Assembly (NCBI GenBank): GCA_033026295.1
Contig: CM065182.1
Span: forward strand, 17,566,715 to 17,630,714
DNA: 64,000 bases
Direction: 5' to 3'
Origin: Channa striata
Taxonomy: Eukaryota; Chordata; Actinopteri; Anabantiformes; Channidae
Part shown: in pieces, positions 60,000 to 64,000 of the stretch
Numbering within the stretch: the stretch's first letter is position 1
Layout of the letters: every line of letters starts with the position of its first letter
Made by a program: the position numbers and the translations under genes
The notes under the pieces: model-generated
Told to the model about the DNA's origin: nothing
What the model saw: the letters and a program-made list of their open reading frames with translations, nothing else
Databases searched by the model: none

Positions 60000-62030
60000 T
60001 TATGGTTTGAAGCAGAAAGCAATTTTACTAGATTTGTTAGTGTTGCTATGGTAACATAGTATCCAAGGATGCTGAAGGCGTTTTATGGTTATGCTCCTGC
60101 CGATCTACTTAGACACTTGTAAACATTTTCTGTCAGGTTGTACTGTACTGTGGTATCGTTCAGTAACTGACAGCAGCTTGCACCATCTACCAGCTTCATG
60201 GTCAGTACAAGCTGGTATGTAGTGATGCAGACACTGTTCCTAACACGACAAATCAACGTGTGTGACCTGATTACTTGAATAACACTCACTCTGTCGGCAC
60301 TGAAACGCTGCTTTTGTCCTGTGGATACACTGTTATTTTACTTTGATTTTTTTCCTTGTTAACGTGATCAATAGAGCAATCAGTAAAGCGTTTCCTTTAG
60401 GCAGCTGGTCAGGGGACACTGCACTGATCCCGTCTCTTTGTTTGTGACTTCCACACCCTTAGGATGGACCCAATACCTGGTTCTTCCTACTGAACGCTAA
60501 ACCTCAGCTGTTCACTGCACTGCCTCAGCTTTTCTCCTCATTTCCACTAAAAGGCAGTTAAGTGTTTAATAATCCATCTTGTAGTCATAATGCTTCTGCT
60601 GTAAAGCTCTGAATCCAAGTGCACTTAAATGACTTGGCCTTTACTTTTTAATACACGACTGTCTTTTCTCTCTATCAAATGTGTTAGCGTGGATGCCTGA
60701 AAGCTTAAAGCAACTAAAACCACTGCTTTGTGTGTGAGTCATTTACTGCTCTTAGATACCTAATGAGACCATCTGTTGCTTCCTCTGCCTCTCATTTGTT
60801 GCCATCTTGTGGACAGTTTAAAATTTGCCATTCTCTATTCCCCGTTATCTATCAAAAATGTTCATGGAGTGATACAGTTTTTAACCAAACAAGTGAAATG
60901 GCAAAAATTTGTGTAAAAAGCTGCAATAACTCATTTTACTATTTTTAACCAGCTTTTTAGTAATGCAGTGAAACCCACCAGGCTAATGTGAGACTACTTA
61001 TAAGATCATGAGGGATCTTACATAATCAGGATTATGAGATTCAGTGGTGCTCTTTTAAATTTGTTTTTATTTAGTATTTAGCACATATACTGTATATTAA
61101 TGTGTGATTATCCACTGCTTAGAATAAAATATACATTTAAGGATTGCATTTGAACAGTTAGTAAAAAGACAAAGAGAAGTTGCTCCCTCATCAACCCTAT
61201 ATATAAATGAAATTATCATTTCAATGTGTAAAATACTCAGCCAAAAATATGTAAATAAATCAACATACGATAAGAACTCCAATACATATTTTAAGGTGTG
61301 TTGCATGTATATGTAAGGTTTAATGTCATATATGTGGTGGGTTTGACACAGACAAGCATCTGCAGTCAGTCATCATCACCACTAGTGGGAAGTCTATATC
61401 CAGAAATGAGACATTTTCTGTGGGTTAGGACTAAATTTGGACAAACAACATTATGTGCAGTAACTGCTGCGCTCTCATGAGGCTTTTTCATGTGGAATAA
61501 TATTTTTGCTTTGACCAGTGAACATTTATTACCCATCTTGCCCTCCTCATTGTTAGACATCTGAAACTGATTCCAATACAGTCCACTCAACAATCATTTA
61601 TATTTACATATGACCGGTAGATCACCAAGTACATCAAACCAAATCACAGCCATGCCACAGTGGATACAGAAACAAGACAAATATAAATTCACATTATATT
61701 GCAACATGCAATGTAACAACATATACTATTTAAATAAAACAGCAATGCAAATAATTTGTTAAACCAGTGCAAGCATGGCCATATGTTATGGACAACCTTA
61801 ACCTGTTTTAATGTCAGCTTGTGCTTGACCTCGTTGCATCTGACCTTTAACAATGTCTAACAATGTGACTAGAAGAATTGAAGTCTGGATCCTTTTTATA
61901 GCCAGCGTCAATAATGTAGAGTGGAAAAAAGGACATTTTTCTACTGTAAGTGGGTTTCATAATGAAAGCATAATAGCCTGCCAAACAGCGCAGCAGACAT
62001 TTGCACAGTATATATTCAAAGCTTTACAGT
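60000..62030. other. no gene recognised
   Basis: AT-rich DNA with only short ORFs (75 aa or less) lacking family features. No RNA gene or repeat with confident identity seen. Confidence 0.5.
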
Positions 62031-62039
62031 AGTTATATT

Positions 62040-62175
62040 CTGAAGATGAAAAAAGACTTTGTTGATGCCCAAGGATAAAATTCCCTTGTTACATTAACAC
62101 AGTGAGATGTACAGTCGAAGAAGAGCAGTACAAACAATAAGGCACAATAAAAAGAATGTGTGAATAATACAGTAA
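62040..62175. repeat. dispersed retroelement tail-like repeat
   Basis: 'gactttgttgatgcccaagg' then 'aaaattcccttgttac' and an A-rich run resemble the common fish motif 'actttattgatccc..aaattc'. Recognised from memory, short and divergent. Confidence 0.5.
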
Positions 62176-63329
62176 TCAATGTTTATAGAATTATCAAAGA
62201 AAAATATTTAACCTAAGCCTGTGTGTGAATTATGGTTTGGATGGTGCACAGATCTTGTTATGCTGAACATCGGGTGAGATCATTTTAATGAGAGCAAACT
62301 AATTAAAGTGCTCACTTTGAGGGGCCAGAGGGCTGACCTTCTTGGACTTGCTCAGATGGTTTTAGTCCAGACACACTCCTGTAACGTTTATGATTTATAG
62401 CAACTGACTTAAGATGATCCAAAACCTCTCAGCTCTGGGCAGTGTAGTAGCCCTCAGCTCATTTAAAGAGTGAGGTCCCTCTTCCTGTTCTTAGACGCCA
62501 ACATAACGAAAGGACACTGACTGTGATCTGTGATTGATAAAAGCTGCACAAAATAACTAGCACACTACTGTATATTGGGAGAGTCACAGAAATAGCAAGT
62601 GTTGTTGTCATTAGGTTCATTGTGGATCCCACCCCCAAAAAAATAGCTTAAGAAATGAGACAAGTATGAAGGTTCCATTGACAATAAAAATAACATCTCG
62701 ACACAGTTTGACCAGACTGTCAGGAATCTCCAACCACTGACGACACAGTAAACCAAAATAGAACGAAACCTCGGCTTAACCATTAGGTTCCTAACACACT
62801 AACCCAGATGACTGAAAACCACCCAATCATTGCTCTGTGCTGTAACCCCGACTGCATTTTTCACACCATACTCCCATGACAAGGCAACAGCATTTGTAGT
62901 GTTATGTTCTGGATATACTAGCTTCATAATTCGAATGAGGGGGCATTACGTTTCACTGTAAGATGTGGGAGGCAGTTCAGACGTCTGGAAGCCGGCTATA
63001 TAGAGGCATGTCACTGCGGCGAGCCGCAAGTGTCAGCGTGCAGTTACAGCAGGACAAGGTTCTTTCAGTTATGAATGTCAGACTATTGTGGAGATTTTGT
63101 TTAAAATCAAAAGAAAAAATAAACAAACAATAGGTTGATGATTAATGTATTTATGATTTTGTGTAATTTGTTAAATTTACATTCCAAGTTTAAGGTTTAT
63201 TTCAGTCAAACTTGCATAATTTTCTCAAAAAGTCTTGGCTGGAATGAATGTATTAATCCATTGACAGAGCACATCACTGTGACATGTGACTAACATATCT
63301 ATCATATCCCTGTGACTAACAGTGACAAA

Positions 63330-63395
63330 GGCAAGGCAAATTTGTTTATATGGAACATTTTATAAAAGGCCAAGTGCTTTATAAAAAGAAAAAAG
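63330..63395. repeat. LINE 3'-tail-like repeat
   Basis: 'aggcaaggcaaatttgttta' followed by 'caagtgctttataaa' matches the common fish LINE-tail word order 'ggcaagtttatttgtatagcaca...aaagtgctttac'. Short relic. Confidence 0.5.
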
Positions 63396-64000
63396 AATAA
63401 TAATAATGTATGATAAAGTCACAATACTAGAAACTAACAAAACATTACACTAGAAATTAATAAATACAAAAAATGGTTAAAAAAGACTTGACGAACCACT
63501 GATTGATGATATGCCACAGCCTTATTTCTGTTGCCCGCAAATCACTGCTTCTGTCACATTACCTACACAGTACTTCTGTTGTTGTCAAGAGCTTAGTAGA
63601 AAAAATTAAATAACTAACAATGTTCACTTATTTGTAACTAGTATTTTTAATTCTCACATCCTTGTTGAGTGTCGGGGTGAACGGATGAGCCTGTGACTGA
63701 GGTCAAACTGGTTTTGCATTATGAATCATCATGGATGGGTCTGACAGGAACCTGTCCATTTAGCAGCAGATACATTCTAAATACAAAAATGTTCAGTGAC
63801 ACTGCTCAAATAGAGTTGAATCCCCTTATTTTGAAATACCAAAAAAAAAAGTAAAAGTAAGACATTTTTCATCAGCATTATATTTATTGCACAGTTAGCC
63901 TGTGCAAAGGTCAAACCTTCATTAGAAATAATATGTGACATAACAAATTTCGTTTTAAATGAATTTATGAAATGGGATGCAAACTTTTGCACTAATTTCT

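Noticed and set aside
1..64000. CRISPR arrays, insertion sequences, operons, riboswitches
   Set aside because: The window is vertebrate nuclear DNA; the regular repeats are microsatellites and no spaced direct-repeat array exists.

Overview
The window is nuclear DNA from a ray-finned (teleost) fish. It has intron-split vertebrate genes with GT-AG junctions, CA/GT and ATC microsatellites, CpG-rich islands at gene starts, and interspersed repeats typical of percomorph-like fish. No prokaryotic, organellar or CRISPR features are present. The ORFs in introns and intergenic DNA are mostly chance.

Five protein genes can be built exon by exon. (1) prdx5 (+, 338-1629) is a mitochondrial/peroxisomal atypical 2-Cys peroxiredoxin whose first exon lies left of the window. 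(2) banf1 (+, coding 3941-4376) is barrier-to-autointegration factor, complete at 90 aa, with a CpG/CRE-type promoter near 2600. (3) gng3 (-, 9676-7896) is a complete 75-aa G-protein gamma-3 ending in the prenylation box CALL. (4) A DUSP10/MKP5-like MAP-kinase phosphatase (-, 24367-20204) is predicted at 887 aa against 482 aa for human DUSP10, because of a giant first coding exon. (5) An SLC8 Na+/Ca2+ exchanger (-, 53157-40881) is predicted at 946 aa in seven coding exons and best fits the fish NCX4 (slc8a4) type. Genes 1-2 converge on genes 3-5, which run head to tail on the minus strand.

The main result concerns gene content. Human PRDX5, BANF1 and GNG3 all map to 11q12-13, while DUSP10 (1q41) and the three human SLC8A genes (2p22, 14q24, 19q13) map to what I recall as sister blocks of the same ancient vertebrate duplication. 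This fish block therefore appears to keep 11q13-type members of the DUSP10 and SLC8A families that mammals have lost. The DUSP10-like protein is the least ordinary object here. It carries a roughly 500-residue low-complexity and Cys/His-rich N-terminus with repeated CxxC pairs, a MAPK-binding (rhodanese-like) domain eroded except for its basic RRRLQQGK docking stretch, and an intact HCQAGVSRS phosphatase domain.

The remainder is introns, UTRs and repeats: a solo LTR with a perfect 5-bp target-site duplication (30407-30989), an L2-like LINE 3' relic (33640-34465), four copies of one dispersed fish repeat, DNA-transposon-like fragments, and a perfect 19-bp GC-rich inverted repeat (55615-55661) just inside the predicted first intron of the exchanger gene. 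The right end (56.5-64 kb) holds no recognisable gene.
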